This document shows positions 1 to 9,875 of a stretch of DNA of 64,000 nucleotides, one piece after another; within the stretch, counting starts at the first letter, position 1, and each line of letters begins with the position of its first letter. A model generated the notes under the pieces. The model made no database searches. It was not told the origin of the DNA and worked only from the letters and a program-made list of their open reading frames with translations. Source of the DNA: Hordeum vulgare subsp. vulgare (taxonomy: Eukaryota; Streptophyta; Magnoliopsida; Poales; Poaceae). Made by a program: the position numbers and the translations under genes. The DNA lies in the NCBI RefSeq assembly GCF_904849725.1, contig NC_058518.1:509193225-509257224 (forward strand), read 5' to 3'.

Positions 1-299
1 AATCATCATCATACATAGTTAAGTAAAGTATGTCACGATTATATATAACAACAAGTCGACGTCGATGCGGGAACTACTTCAACAATAATATCACCAAAAA
101 AATATCATATTCAACAATAATATCACCAAAAAATGCATATTCAACAATAATATCACCAAAAAAATCACCAATAATATGAACATATTCGATCTTTGCGTAT
201 ATATGAACATACAAACATGCATATTCACCTTTTGACATATTCGATCTTTGCATATATATGAACATACAAACATGCATATTCAACAATAATATCACCAAA
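1..299. repeat. AT-rich short tandem repeats at the left edge
   Basis: AT-rich sequence made of repeated short phrases such as CAACAATAATATCACCAAAA, which recurs at least four times between about 83 and 300, and a longer unit with ATATATGAACATACAAACAT that occurs twice. No coding potential is convincing. It abuts the GC-rich leader at 300 abruptly, so it may be an insertion or deletion scar in the CACTA segment that follows. Confidence 0.6.
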
Positions 300-620
300 A
301 AAATCTTTTAACAGAAAAAAAATCTTTGCTCACGGCAACGGTGTCGGGGACGGCGACGGCGAGGTGCGGCGCGGCGCGGTGACGGTCGACGGTGAGGGGC
401 GGCACGGGCCGGGGCGGGGCGGCGACGGGCAGGGGCTGGCGGCATCGCGGGGCACGAGGCGCGGGGCGGTGGGCGGCGATGGCGTCGGGGCGGCGCGGGA
501 CGGCGTCGGGGCGACGACGGCGACGACGAGGCGGACACGGCGACGGCGAGACGGAGTCGGGGCAGCCTAGCGGCGTCGGGATCGAATGGAGAGAGGGGGA
601 GAGATCAAAATTTCTAAACT
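300..620 (-). other. GC-rich 5' leader of the left CACTA segment
   Basis: Strongly GC-rich, low-complexity CGRCG repeats immediately downstream, on the minus strand, of a TATATAAG box. The corresponding place in the other CACTA copy (30420-30600) has the same character and shares phrases such as CCGACGCCG and AGGCTGCCC. Long open frames here are composition artefacts. It most likely represents transcribed leader sequence of the transposon gene that would lie left of the window. Confidence 0.5.
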
Positions 621-624
621 GTCG

Positions 625-632
625 CTTATATA
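625..632 (-). promoter_or_regulatory. TATA box of the left CACTA gene promoter
   Basis: TATATAAG on the minus strand, placed directly after a GGGACTAAAGG subterminal motif and followed by a GC-rich leader. The homologous promoter at 30346-30353 has the same TATATAAGCG context next to the same motif, which supports it as a real conserved core promoter. Confidence 0.5.
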
Positions 633-639
633 GCCCCAC

Positions 640-900
640 CTTTAGTCCCGGTTGGTGGCACCAACCGGGACCAAAGGTCTCTTTTCAGCAGCCCGACGGG
701 CGGGAAGCAGATGCATTGGTACCGGTTGATGGCACAAACCGGGACCAAATGCCTCTTTTCAGCAGCCCAAAGGGCGGGAAGCAGAGGCCTTTGGTCACGG
801 TTGGTGGCACCAACCGGTACCAATGCCTCCCTTTAGTCCCGCTTGGTGCCACAAACCGGGACAAAAGGCCTTGCGCGGTGCGGTGCTATGTTTAGTCCCA
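640..900. repeat. CACTA subterminal repeats (TTTAGTCCCGGTTGGTGGC)
   Basis: Several copies of TTTAGTCCCGGTTGGTGGC and its inverse (ACCAACCGGGACCAAAGG) alternate here, so that adjacent copies form near-perfect hairpins, for example 641-678. Such inverted subterminal motifs are typical binding-site repeats of CACTA transposons in grasses. Confidence 0.8.
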
Positions 901-937
901 CCTCGCTAGCCGAGAGGGGCTCGAAGTGGTTTATAAG
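894..937 (+). promoter_or_regulatory. snRNA-type promoter-like module (USE + TATA)
   Basis: AGTCCCACCTCG at 894-905 matches the plant snRNA upstream sequence element RTCCCACATCG with one mismatch over the core. A TTTATAAG box follows at 930-937, leaving 24 bp between them. That spacing is the one expected for plant RNA polymerase III snRNA promoters. The homologous block at 30071-30114 on the minus strand keeps the same spacing although the bases in the gap differ. A run of seven T begins near 1101 and could end a short transcript. No RNA family was recognised downstream, so function is inference. Confidence 0.4.
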
Positions 938-1097
938 CCATGCCGAACCAACCACTTCGAGCTCCTCTCTACTGCAGGCTTACGGGCCTAAAATCACTCT
1001 CTGTGCTTGTGGGCCTATTGGGCCTACTACGGGCCTGCATCCTGGCCCTAGTAATGGGTTTCTAGTCGTATGCAGGCAGTGGTGGCCTTGTAGGTGA

Positions 1098-1636
1098 CAC
1101 ATTTTTTTATTTTTTTCCTGTTTTTTTGCTTTCTTTTTGTTTCTAATTACTTATTTATTTTCTTTTACGATAATTCTTTTTTCTATTAAAGTTTGTAACA
1201 AAATTCTAATTACTTATTTATTTTATTTTATGATAATTCTTTTTTGCTTTTAATGTTTTGAACAAAATTCTAATTACTTATATATTTTCTTTTATGATAA
1301 TTCTTTTTGCTATTAAAGCTTGTAACAAAATTCTATATAATTTTAGTTTCAATAAGACTTATTTATAAAAGCTTTTTAATTTTATAAAAGCTTTTTAGTT
1401 GATTCCTTTATTTTAATTTTTCCTAGTTTTTTTGCTTTCTTTTTTGTTTCTAATTACTTATTTGTTTTCTTTGACGATAATTCTTTTTGCTATTAAAGTT
1501 TGTAACAAAATTCTAATTACTTATTTATTTTCTTTTATGATAATTCTTTTTGCTTTTAATGTTTTGAACAAAATTCTAATTACTTATTTATTTTCTTTTA
1601 TGATAATTCTTTTTGCTATTAAAGTTTGTAACAAAA
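1098..1636. repeat. AT-rich ~62-bp tandem repeats
   Basis: The phrase TTCTAATTACTTATTTATTTT followed by GATAATTCTTTTTGCTATTAAAG recurs about every 60-65 bp (near 1141, 1206, 1266, 1445, 1510, 1570). It sits between the subterminal repeats and the satellite array, the same slot that holds a different AT-rich repeat at 29358-29880 in the plus-strand CACTA copy. Confidence 0.75.
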
Positions 1637-2735
1637 TTCATGCATTTACTGATTATTTTGAGCTATAAGACCATGAAATTGAAAAGCATTTGAAATGAAC
1701 TCTGAAAAGGTTCCAAGTTAGAATGGTATCATCATTTCACCACATAGCATGTGCGAGAAAGTTGAGAGGGTTACGACAAAAACTGTATGCACTTCGTGTA
1801 CAAAACGGACAACCTCTTTTGAAGTATGAGGGTTTCATTCAGAAACTCGTCTGTTACAAAGGGATTTCATTTTTTTGAACTTATTTGAACTCCATAGTTT
1901 TTCTGTGTTCAAAATGCATCATTCAAAGCCACATCATCAATTTACATCCCTTTCTGACTTCATTTGTTATTTTTCATGCATTTCTTGATTATTTTGAGCT
2001 ATAAGACCATGAAATTGGAAAGCATTTGAAATGAAATCTGAAAAGGTTCCAAGTTGGCATGGTATCATCATTTCACCCACATAGCATGTGCGAGAAAGTT
2101 GAGAGGGTTACGGAAAAAACTGGATGCACTTCGTGTACAAAGCGGATAATCTCTTTCGAAATATCAAGGTTTCATACGGAAACTCGTCTGTTACAAAGGG
2201 ATTTCATTTTTTTGAACTTATTGAACTCCATAGTTTTTCTGTGTTCAAAATACACCATTAAAAGCCACATCATCAATTTACAACCCTTTCTGACTTCATT
2301 TGTTATTTTTCATGTATTTACTGATTATTTTGAGCTATAAGACCATGAAATTGAAAAGCATTTGAAATGAACTCTGAAAGGTTCCAATTTGGCATGGTAT
2401 CATCATTTCACCCACATAGCATGTACGAGAAAGTTGAGAGGGTTACGGCAAAAATTGGATGCACTTCGTGTACAAAACGGACAATCTCTTTCGAAGTATC
2501 AGGGTTTCATACGGAAACTCGTCTGTTACAAAGGGATTTCATTTTTTGAACTTATTTGAACTCCATAGTTTTTCTGTGTTCAAAATGCACCATTCAAAGC
2601 CACATCAACAATTTACAACCCTTTCTGACATCATTTGTTATTTTTCATGCATTTACTGATTATTTTGAGCTATAAGACCATAAAATTGAAAAGCATTTGA
2701 AATGAACTCTGAAAAGGTTCCAAGTTGGAAGTGGT
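1637..2735 (-). repeat. Inverted Afa-type satellite array (~3.3 monomers of ~335 bp)
   Basis: Three full and one partial monomer, each ~335 bp, marked by the recurring phrase TTTTGAGCTATAAGACCATG at about 1652, 1990, 2324 and 2660. They are the reverse complement of the large array at 11950-18713 and 27351-29356. The phrase GCATTTGAAATGAACTCTGA in each unit and the unit length agree with the Triticeae Afa/pAs1 satellite as I remember it. The copies here are more diverged from one another than those of the plus-strand array. Confidence 0.8.
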
Positions 2736-2893
2736 GACAATTTTAACACAACACATGATATCCATTACATCTAGGGCACAACATTACATTTGTTCAAGTT
2801 CACAACAGTGCACAAATGATAGAATTACATCTAGGGTACAACACACTAGCAGAAACATAACACACACACTGCCACTTAATTGGTTTGCTTAGA

Positions 2894-3565
2894 TCAAATA
2901 GAAACTAAACTAGCCCCAATGATGATGCCAAGAACAAAGAGAAAACCCATTGTTTCCATGAGCTCATTCCTTTTCTGCAACTTCAATTGCATTTTCTTGT
3001 TTTCATTGTTCGGATCCATAACCTTCTTCTCCATCCTACTAGCTTTGATCCAACTACGTTCACGGCCAACATGAAGCTCCTCAAAAGCTTGCCCCACTAG
3101 CTCAGTGGGAGGGGGGTCAATCCAAACAACCCAATCACACTCATCAGGAAGCTGTTAAATCAGAGTTCACATAATTAGGTGAAATTCATAACTTTGCAAT
3201 AAATCGATGAAAACAGAGTACCAAATGATGTTTTGAGGAATTACATCGAGTGGACAACCCAAAAACCTTCTTCCCGTGCTTGCTCCACCCCAATAAACAC
3301 GGCGAGCAGGAATTAGCCCATGCCCCGGACAACGGTGATTCGAGCGCTCCTCAAGGCCGTAGAAACTTGGATTGGGAATGAAAAATTCGGATTGGAACTG
3401 CACAATCCCACAACCATCAACCTACGAGCCAAAAAGGCGCATATTACGCCCATCCCGCGAAACCCCAGATGAGAAATCCCCAAATCCAATGTCAACCGAA
3501 AAACCAAATCGACTTACCTCACTGTCTGCGGAGGAGCCTGCACATGACATTGCAGACGTACACAT
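2894..3565 (-). CDS. GRF-type zinc-finger protein with C-terminal membrane segment
   Basis: Three exons on the minus strand: 3565-3518, 3421-3245 and 3151-2894, all with GT/AG borders (GTAAGT, GTAATT donors) and phase-0 joins, giving 160 aa. The middle exon holds the GRF zinc-finger signature: C47, a GRRF motif at 66-69, GCP with C72, then C80 followed by WVVWID at 82-87. A charged, probably coiled-coil stretch follows, and residues ~143-160 form a hydrophobic tail anchor. GRF fingers bind nucleic acids in proteins such as topoisomerase III and APE2; the small plant membrane-anchored versions have no firm function that I know. It lies directly beside an Afa array, the place occupied by an exonuclease gene in the other CACTA copy, so it may be transposon cargo. 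The start is the first ATG giving in-frame splicing. Confidence 0.7.
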
Positions 3566-3743
3566 GGACGTGCCCCAGCGGTGAAAACGGGGACGGGGCG
3601 TGACGGACCGCTAAATCTAGACAAATCTCGGGAAAAATGGAGCTTCGAGGTCGAGCTTCGAGAGGATAAAACTTAACTAGTGTGGCTCGGGCATTTCATC
3701 GAACACCTCATGTGCATAGGACGTAAGCTAGAACACCCAATTG

Positions 3744-4015
3744 CACTACAAGAAATATGTCTGTTTTTGACCAAAAATAATGACCGTGGTTAAATTGGTC
3801 ATAGGTCTATGACCAAAATTTGCAAAATGGTGTGGGAGGGTCCAAACCCTAGAATTTTATGACCATCCATGTCAAAAGGTCAGAACCCCATTGCACAAAA
3901 TGGTCATTAGAATGTGTAGGAGTGTTTGTGAAAATATTTCTGGTCAATTACGACCAAATGATATTGTCATAGGAATTGGGTTGCCTGCGTGGCATGTTTA
4001 CTAGGCACACACAAT
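3744..4015 (+). mobile_element. CACTA terminal fragment (CACTACAAGAAATATG end)
   Basis: CACTACAAGAAATATGTC at 3744 is a typical CACTA terminal inverted repeat, followed by many GACC/GGTC-containing short repeats (GGTCATAGGTCTATGACC and similar) as subterminal motifs. No matching opposite end was found in the window, so this is a truncated end or a very short remnant. The right limit is approximate. Confidence 0.6.
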
Positions 4016-4164
4016 AATTACTAGATAGGATGTGTATATATGAGCTTAAATATGAAATCTAAATGAACCGAAAGTCTTTTTTTCACATACACGTATTTTA
4101 AATTAAAATTGTATCTAGAATAGATAGACTTTATTTGTTTCAGAAATAATGAAGGATTTATAGG

Positions 4165-4445
4165 CAAATTATTTGTCCCGGTTCGTGGCATAAACCGGGG
4201 CTAAAGCCCCCCTTCAAAATCGGTTCAAGGCATGAACCGGTACCAATGGATGTGGGCCAGGAGCGCGGCCCATTGGTCCCGGTTCGTGCCTAGAACCGGG
4301 ACAAATGGGTCCACACGAACCGGGACCAATGCCCACGAGGCCCCGGCCGGCCCCCTGGGCTCATGAACCGGGACTAATGCCCCCATGGGTCCCGGTTCGT
4401 GAAGAACCGGGACTAATGGGCTGGTCAGGCCCGAACCAAAGCCAT
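4165..4445. mobile_element. CACTA subterminal fragment (ATTGGTCCCGG/ GGGACTAATGG type)
   Basis: Dense alternation of GGTCCCGGTTCGTG and AACCGGGACYAATG motifs, the subterminal repeat class of a second CACTA subfamily. No CACTA terminus is visible at either side. The AT-rich stretch between this and the preceding fragment (4016-4164) shows nothing recognisable. Confidence 0.6.
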
Positions 4446-5078
4446 CTAGGATTTTGACACACCTCCAAGGAAAATATTAGTCTTTTTCGGTCACTTTTTT
4501 TCCACACGATGTGCATCCAGGGTTAACTTGTGAGTCAACCAGTCATCCTCAAATTACTTCAAGTCATGTACGTCTAATTTATTTTTTAAAGACGGGCAAA
4601 AGATTTGCTGCATATATTGAATAAGAGAGGGGATATTATTTTGTTACAAACATGCCAAGTATAAAGATGTTACTCTTCCGGAATGATGTGGCCTAATTTT
4701 TTTGCGCCAGCGACGACCCAAAGCCAAGCTTCTATCTTGATGTTGTTGAACAAGGTTGTTGACGACGCGAACTTGTTGCGAAAGACCCTAGCGTTTCGTT
4801 CATTCTAGACGACCCAAGATATAAACATGGTAAGGAAGGCCCGTGCCTTTCGGTTTGGCATGTCGATGTTGGACCGGCTGATCCACCAATCTCTGACCGA
4901 CTGCACCAATGCCATGCACGTTTAGTTTTCAGGTTCCTTTTGGATGGACTTTCGAAAAAGAAGATGCATCTTATTGCTATGAGAAGTATGTCATTCCTAT
5001 TAAGCCCAAATGTCATGTTCACCCCCACTGAAAATAACCGGCGTCCACATCAACCCAATGGAAACGTTTCCGGACATA
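4446..5078. repeat. Diverged sequence partly duplicated at 5454-5630
   Basis: The phrase TCAACCAGTCATCCTCAAAT near 4535 reappears in diverged form near 5515, and the 4911-5000 segment with TATGTCATTCCTATTAAGC reappears near 5546-5625. The two copies flank a Stowaway MITE and differ by deletions. No protein similarity could be recognised in either copy. Confidence 0.45.
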
Positions 5079-5294
5079 CTCTCTCCATCTCAGTATATAA
5101 GTGTGGCACGTGTATCTTGGTCGTCAATTTGACCAACTTAATGATAAGCATATATTATAAAAAAATATATCATCAAAAGCTTTAGATGTTCTATTTTCTA
5201 ATAATATAATTTTTATATTAAACAATAGATTTTATATAAGTTAAATTGACGACCTAGATACACGTGCGTGTCTTTTAAACTGTGACGGATGTAC
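5079..5294. mobile_element. Stowaway-like MITE
   Basis: Terminal repeats CTCTCTCCATCTCAG on the left and an inverted GACGGATGTAC end on the right, resembling the CTCCCTCCGT Stowaway terminus. It is flanked by TA dinucleotides at 5077-5078 and 5295-5296, the expected target duplication. The interior is AT-rich with an inverted GTCAATTT / AAATTGACG pair. No coding capacity. Confidence 0.65.
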
Positions 5295-6450
5295 TAATTG
5301 CAATCAATCACGTCCTTACAGGTAATGCAACCTGGTAGTATTTGGCAACGCATTGCCCTTGGGTGGTAGTGATTTGTGCAGAAAAGGGTTGATTATTGGA
5401 AACCTATCTTCCAAACTAGTAGTGTGTCATCTAGGAATTAGACAGGCCTCGTAGAAAAATACTAATCTTTTTCAAACACTTTTTTTCATACGTGCTCATC
5501 CGGGATTAACTTTTGAGTCAGCCACTCATCCTCAAATTGCTTCAAGTCATGCACGTTTAATTTTGAGGTTCGTTTTGGATGGGCTTCTGAAAAACAAGGT
5601 GCATATGTCATTCCTATTAAGCAGGCGCCATGGGTGCTTGACCATCCACGCTTGTGCCACATGGGTCGATGACGCCCAACAACTTTAGGTGTTGGAGAGA
5701 GCAGCCACCGGGTGCTTAAACTGGTGAGTAATTTTTTCCGAATATGCCGGCAAGAAAGATGGAACCGACTTATGGGGTTGTATATTAGGGCCAGGGCCAC
5801 CGACCTAAATCTTAGGGCCAACCCAAGGCTTCACATGGACATCAATGTCCTCAAAGCTATCGGCACAATCTCGGGCTCAGTCGGGCACCAGGTTCTCACT
5901 CGGATGTTCAAAGTCATTCGGACCACCTTCGATCAGTCGGACGTGCCCTGACACTCGGACTAAAGCAAGTGCGGACGATGAAGATACTGCAACGGCAACC
6001 GACTTATACTACCACATAAAGTACAGTGAAGATCGGCATTACCAGTAATGCCGGAGTTAGAGCTCCCTCCAGACGGATCCACCTTGCCCCTGCACTCGCC
6101 GGCCTCGAGGCGCGCATGGCTGCGCTGCCGCCAGCGAGCCACCACGAGCCTCGCCGCAACCGCGCCGCACCGCCGCATTCATAGCATGCCGCCGCATCCG
6201 TGTCGCCGCTTTGCTCCGCCCCGCCGCATCCCCGCCGTCGGCCAGCTGTCGTTGCCCTGCGCCGCCACTCGCTCGTCCCACTCGGGATGGATCAAAGAGA
6301 CAAGGCACTGGCCTCCTCTACGCGTGGCCCCCAGCCTCGATGGCCCAACTTGACATCGCCTCGGCCCACCTCCGCTGGTCCATCTCCAGTCCAACCGACT
6401 CATGTGGCCCGAGGTGAGCAAACCGTTAAGCCCCGCCCGTTCATCGTTTA
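5295..6450. other. Intergenic stretch without recognisable gene
   Basis: It contains the second copy of the 4446-5078 repeat (about 5454-5630) and a GC-richer tract at about 5800-6420. Open frames in that GC-rich tract occur in all frames on both strands and show no domain or motif that I recognise, so no gene is called. Confidence 0.4.
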
Positions 6451-8560
6451 AATCTGAATAGTGAACGAACGTTTTTGGTTATCGTGTGAACTGTTCGATA
6501 ATTATGCTATGTGACAAACAGTGCTGAAACGGCTAAGTCTGGAACTGCATGTTTTATCGGGAGCATTGCATTTTGTGTGATGCATATCTCATAAACCGTG
6601 CATCGGATTGCAGTGATCTAAACTTGTAAATTCTTCTACTCGATGCACTCTACATGACAGTAGCAATTCCTTGGGCAATAGGATTCATCATGGTAATCAA
6701 CAAAAACTGTTAAAACCTGCAAACTTGCGAGGATGGTTCCATCTAATCCGTAGGTCTTTTGCATGTGGCACCTTCATGAGATTTGTTCTGTGTGATGTCT
6801 AATTTGATTCTATGCCTCTGATTGCCATGTAAATTATCTCTATCATGTAAATATGTTGCTCTAGACGTGCTATCATGTTAAAACTGCTAATATGTTAACG
6901 TTAAGCTCCATTTTGCGAAGTTCGAATTAAGCAAACCATGCTTCTTTTGAATGTGTGACAATGGAGAGATTTGGAGTATGCCATGTCTAATTGTTGTTAG
7001 TAGGTTTTCCATGCCATGAATTTCGTATTTAGCTATAGTTTTGATCTTACGAACCTGCCATAAAAATGTTGCTGTTTGAGGGTCCAAATAATTCTATCTC
7101 TGGGATCTGCTATATTTTTTTGCTATGTTTCCATGTCAATTGTCCTTAATCTACAACTCCTATGTGATTAGTCTAATGGAGGGAATTGTCAAGCATGTTA
7201 TCTTCTTTTAGTTTGTGCCATTAGTTTTCAAGTATAGGTTCTGAATCCTAGTTAATTTTGCTATCAAACATGGCAATCTGATAAAACTCTTGTTCCTTGC
7301 ACCATGCTAATTTTTCTAAGTCGGAGAAACTGCTAAGTTTAGATTGCCATGTTGGGTAGATGCTAGCCATGATTCTGAGCATGGTTTGATGCTGTTCCTT
7401 TGGAGTTATTTCTAGTGCATCATGCCTACTACCATGTTGTAGATTTTCATGCCATTATATGCTCTGTAGCATATGTTCTTCTTGCTGTCAATATGCCTTC
7501 ATAATAAAACTACTTTGTTAAAAACTTTTACTTTCACTAAGTCTAAAACTGTGTTCAAGTAGCCATGTTGTGAGCTCATTTCCTAGTAAACCATGCTTCT
7601 ATTCAATTAGCTCCTGTGAGATGAATTGTTGTGCATCATGTAAATTACTGCCCCATGTCTTGTTTGTGCATTTTCGATTCCTGTAACTTGTTGTTTTGCT
7701 TTGTGCAAAATGTCATGTTGTTGTTTTGGACAAATATAGCTAGAACTTGTGTTGGTTGTAGTTGTTGAACCGTTGCTCCGTTTTGAACATGTCATATATG
7801 AAACTTGCTTCAAATTTCATGTAGTTACATAATATATTGTTGTATCCATGATTTAAAATGGTTGTGGGTGTTGTTTGCATGCATTTAGACCGTAGCTCCA
7901 TTTTAAATCATCTATATATGTAAATCGCCTAGAACGACTAGTAGAATCTCATGGTGTATTTTGTTTACCTGTTTAATAAATATAAAATATGTTCAGTTCA
8001 GACCTGGACCAATTTCAAAATTAACATATGGGGTCATTTCGGAAATACTATAAGTTGTTTTGGACCTCATTAAAATGCATAGATAGTATAGTTTCATTAT
8101 GCTTTACCTCTTGCCATGTTAATAACATTTAATATTGTCGTGTATATCAACGAGAGTGAACTAAGTAATTAAAATATGGAACTTCGTCAATATGCAACTA
8201 GTTGCATATTGAGCTTCACTTAATGTGTAGAAGATGATTATTGTGCTTTGCCATGTCATGCATAGTTGTACGGACATTAATCATATTTGATTGTGCATCA
8301 TGTCATGTATATGTTATGGTATTTATCGTGTGTTGATTGTTGTTTCTGGATTGTTTCTTATCGATAGAGTCCCAAACCGATTTGGAGTGTGAGGATTCGT
8401 TCGACTATGCATGTTCGTGTACTTCAAGGATTCATTCTTCTTCCAAGAGAGACCTCACGCAAGATGACCATTTTCTTGGATACCACTACTATCATTGCCA
8501 TGCTAATTGTATCTCTTCTATCATTATGTCTCGCTACCTACCACTTGCATGTAAAGCCTC
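6451..8560. other. Long T-rich non-coding stretch
   Basis: About 2.1 kb rich in T and in scattered CCATG words, with stop codons in every frame. It resembles degenerate retrotransposon sequence in texture, but no LTR border, primer-binding site or coding motif is visible. No gene is supported. Confidence 0.4.
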
Positions 8561-9688
8561 CCAACATTGCCATGAAAAGCCTCTATCCCCTTCACATCCC
8601 AGCAAACCATTGTTTGGTTATGTTACCGCTTGCTCAGTCCTTCTTATAACGTTGTTAGTTGCAGGTGCAGATTGTTTCCATGTGGCAACATGGATGTCTT
8701 GAGGTATCACAATATTATTGCTATTTAATTTTATGCACATATATCCTTGGTAAAGGGTGGAAGGCTTGGTATTTTGCTCGGTGTTTTGTTCCACCTTTAT
8801 CGCCCTAGTTACTTGTGTATCGGTGTTATGTTCCATATTGAATGCAACTAACATGCTTAGGGTTGTTATAGGGACCCCCTTGATTTTCGTTTAGGGAAAA
8901 AAACTATTCCGCCAAGGCCCAACATTGGTATTTTTTTCTTAATAACAACTAACAAAAATTTGCATAGGGCATTGATCATCCCGTGTATATTTAATCAACC
9001 CCCCGTCTAGTGCTCTACATGAGTGTTGGTCCAAAATAGAGCACTGTGCGAGGCCACCCGGGGCAACCACTACTAGATTATACCACGCTACTGCTAAAAT
9101 TCTATCTATAAGCTTTCGCCTAGCTAGTAATAAACTCGTGGGAGTTCTATGAGGCCACTGTATGCATTGCTTATCTACCATGTTCTGAGAACAAGATACG
9201 CGGCTCCTATTGGGTTTGTCGACAAGTCGGGCGGTCTTGCTGGATTTTTTAACCTTTCTTGAACGTCTTGCGCACTAGGATTCCGAGGATACTTTGGGCT
9301 ATCTCGAGGTTGAGGTTTTCCATCGGGATTTCGAGGAGACTACTGGTTATTCCATGGTTGAGGTTCTCCACAGAGCTTGTGGTTAGTTTGTGATGGATGA
9401 GTTGAAGCACCCCTTAAGGGTTAAATCTTTTGAAAATTCGTGCCTGCAGTTATGTGGCAACTTGGAAATTTGTTTAACACCCGGTCATAGCAAACTTGAA
9501 TTAAACTCAAATAAAATACATAAACCATGTGCGTAACCGTGACTGTCTCTACTCATGAGTTCTGAACCGAGAGAGAACACGGTGGGGTTATGTTTGACTC
9601 GTAAGTAGGCGTTCAGGATCACTCCTTAATCATTACTAGTTCACATCCATTTATGCGTAGATCACCATTCTTATTTTTGTACTCGTAA
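8560..9688 (+). mobile_element. Decayed LTR-retrotransposon sequence, probably Gypsy LTR
   Basis: Phrases around TGAGTGTTGGTCCAAAATAGAG, the GCATTGCTTATCTACC run, a GGTTATGTTTGACTCGTAAG run and AGGATCACTCCTTAATCATT resemble long Triticeae Gypsy LTRs that I remember, in the same order. No TG..CA ends, target duplication or internal coding part is visible. It ends abruptly at 9688 where CACTA sequence starts, so this is a deletion or insertion junction. Family name is not assigned. Confidence 0.4.
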
Positions 9689-9875
9689 GTATACCTCTTT
9701 AGTCCCGGTTGGTGGCTCAACCCGGGATTAAAGGCCCAAACGGTTTGCATCCCGCGTCTTTTCGGGCGATGAAAAGCACGAACCGAAGCGTACAGTCACC
9801 ATTTCTCTGTTCTTCTTCTCTCTCGCGTCGCCCTCTCTGTTCTTCTCCTCTCTTCTTCCCTTCTCTTCTTCCACC

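Larger units (their letters stand above)
300..2735 (-). mobile_element. Minus-oriented internal segment of a CACTA transposon
   Basis: Read on the minus strand this segment has the same order of parts as 27351-30600 on the plus strand: Afa-type satellite array, AT-rich tandem repeats, a GCCCGTAA..GAGGAGCTCGA block, TTTAGTCCCGG repeats, a TATATAAG box, and a GC-rich leader. It is therefore a second copy of the same CACTA family lying in the opposite orientation. Neither terminal CACTA motif is visible: the leader side is cut at about 300 and the other side leads into the GRF gene. The family assignment rests on the shared order and on direct similarity of the 895-985 block to 30020-30115. Confidence 0.75.

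Noticed and set aside
292..639. Long open frames on both strands in the GC-rich tract
   Set aside because: CGRCG low-complexity composition opens several frames at once; the homologous place in the other CACTA copy shows unrelated frames, so this is leader sequence, not a gene.
5960..6451. Overlapping frames of 65-100 codons on both strands
   Set aside because: GC-rich stretch with frames open in several phases, no domain, no splice or promoter context.
8337..8702. 121-codon plus-strand frame
   Set aside because: No recognisable motif and embedded in retrotransposon-like repeat sequence; a second overlapping frame is equally open.
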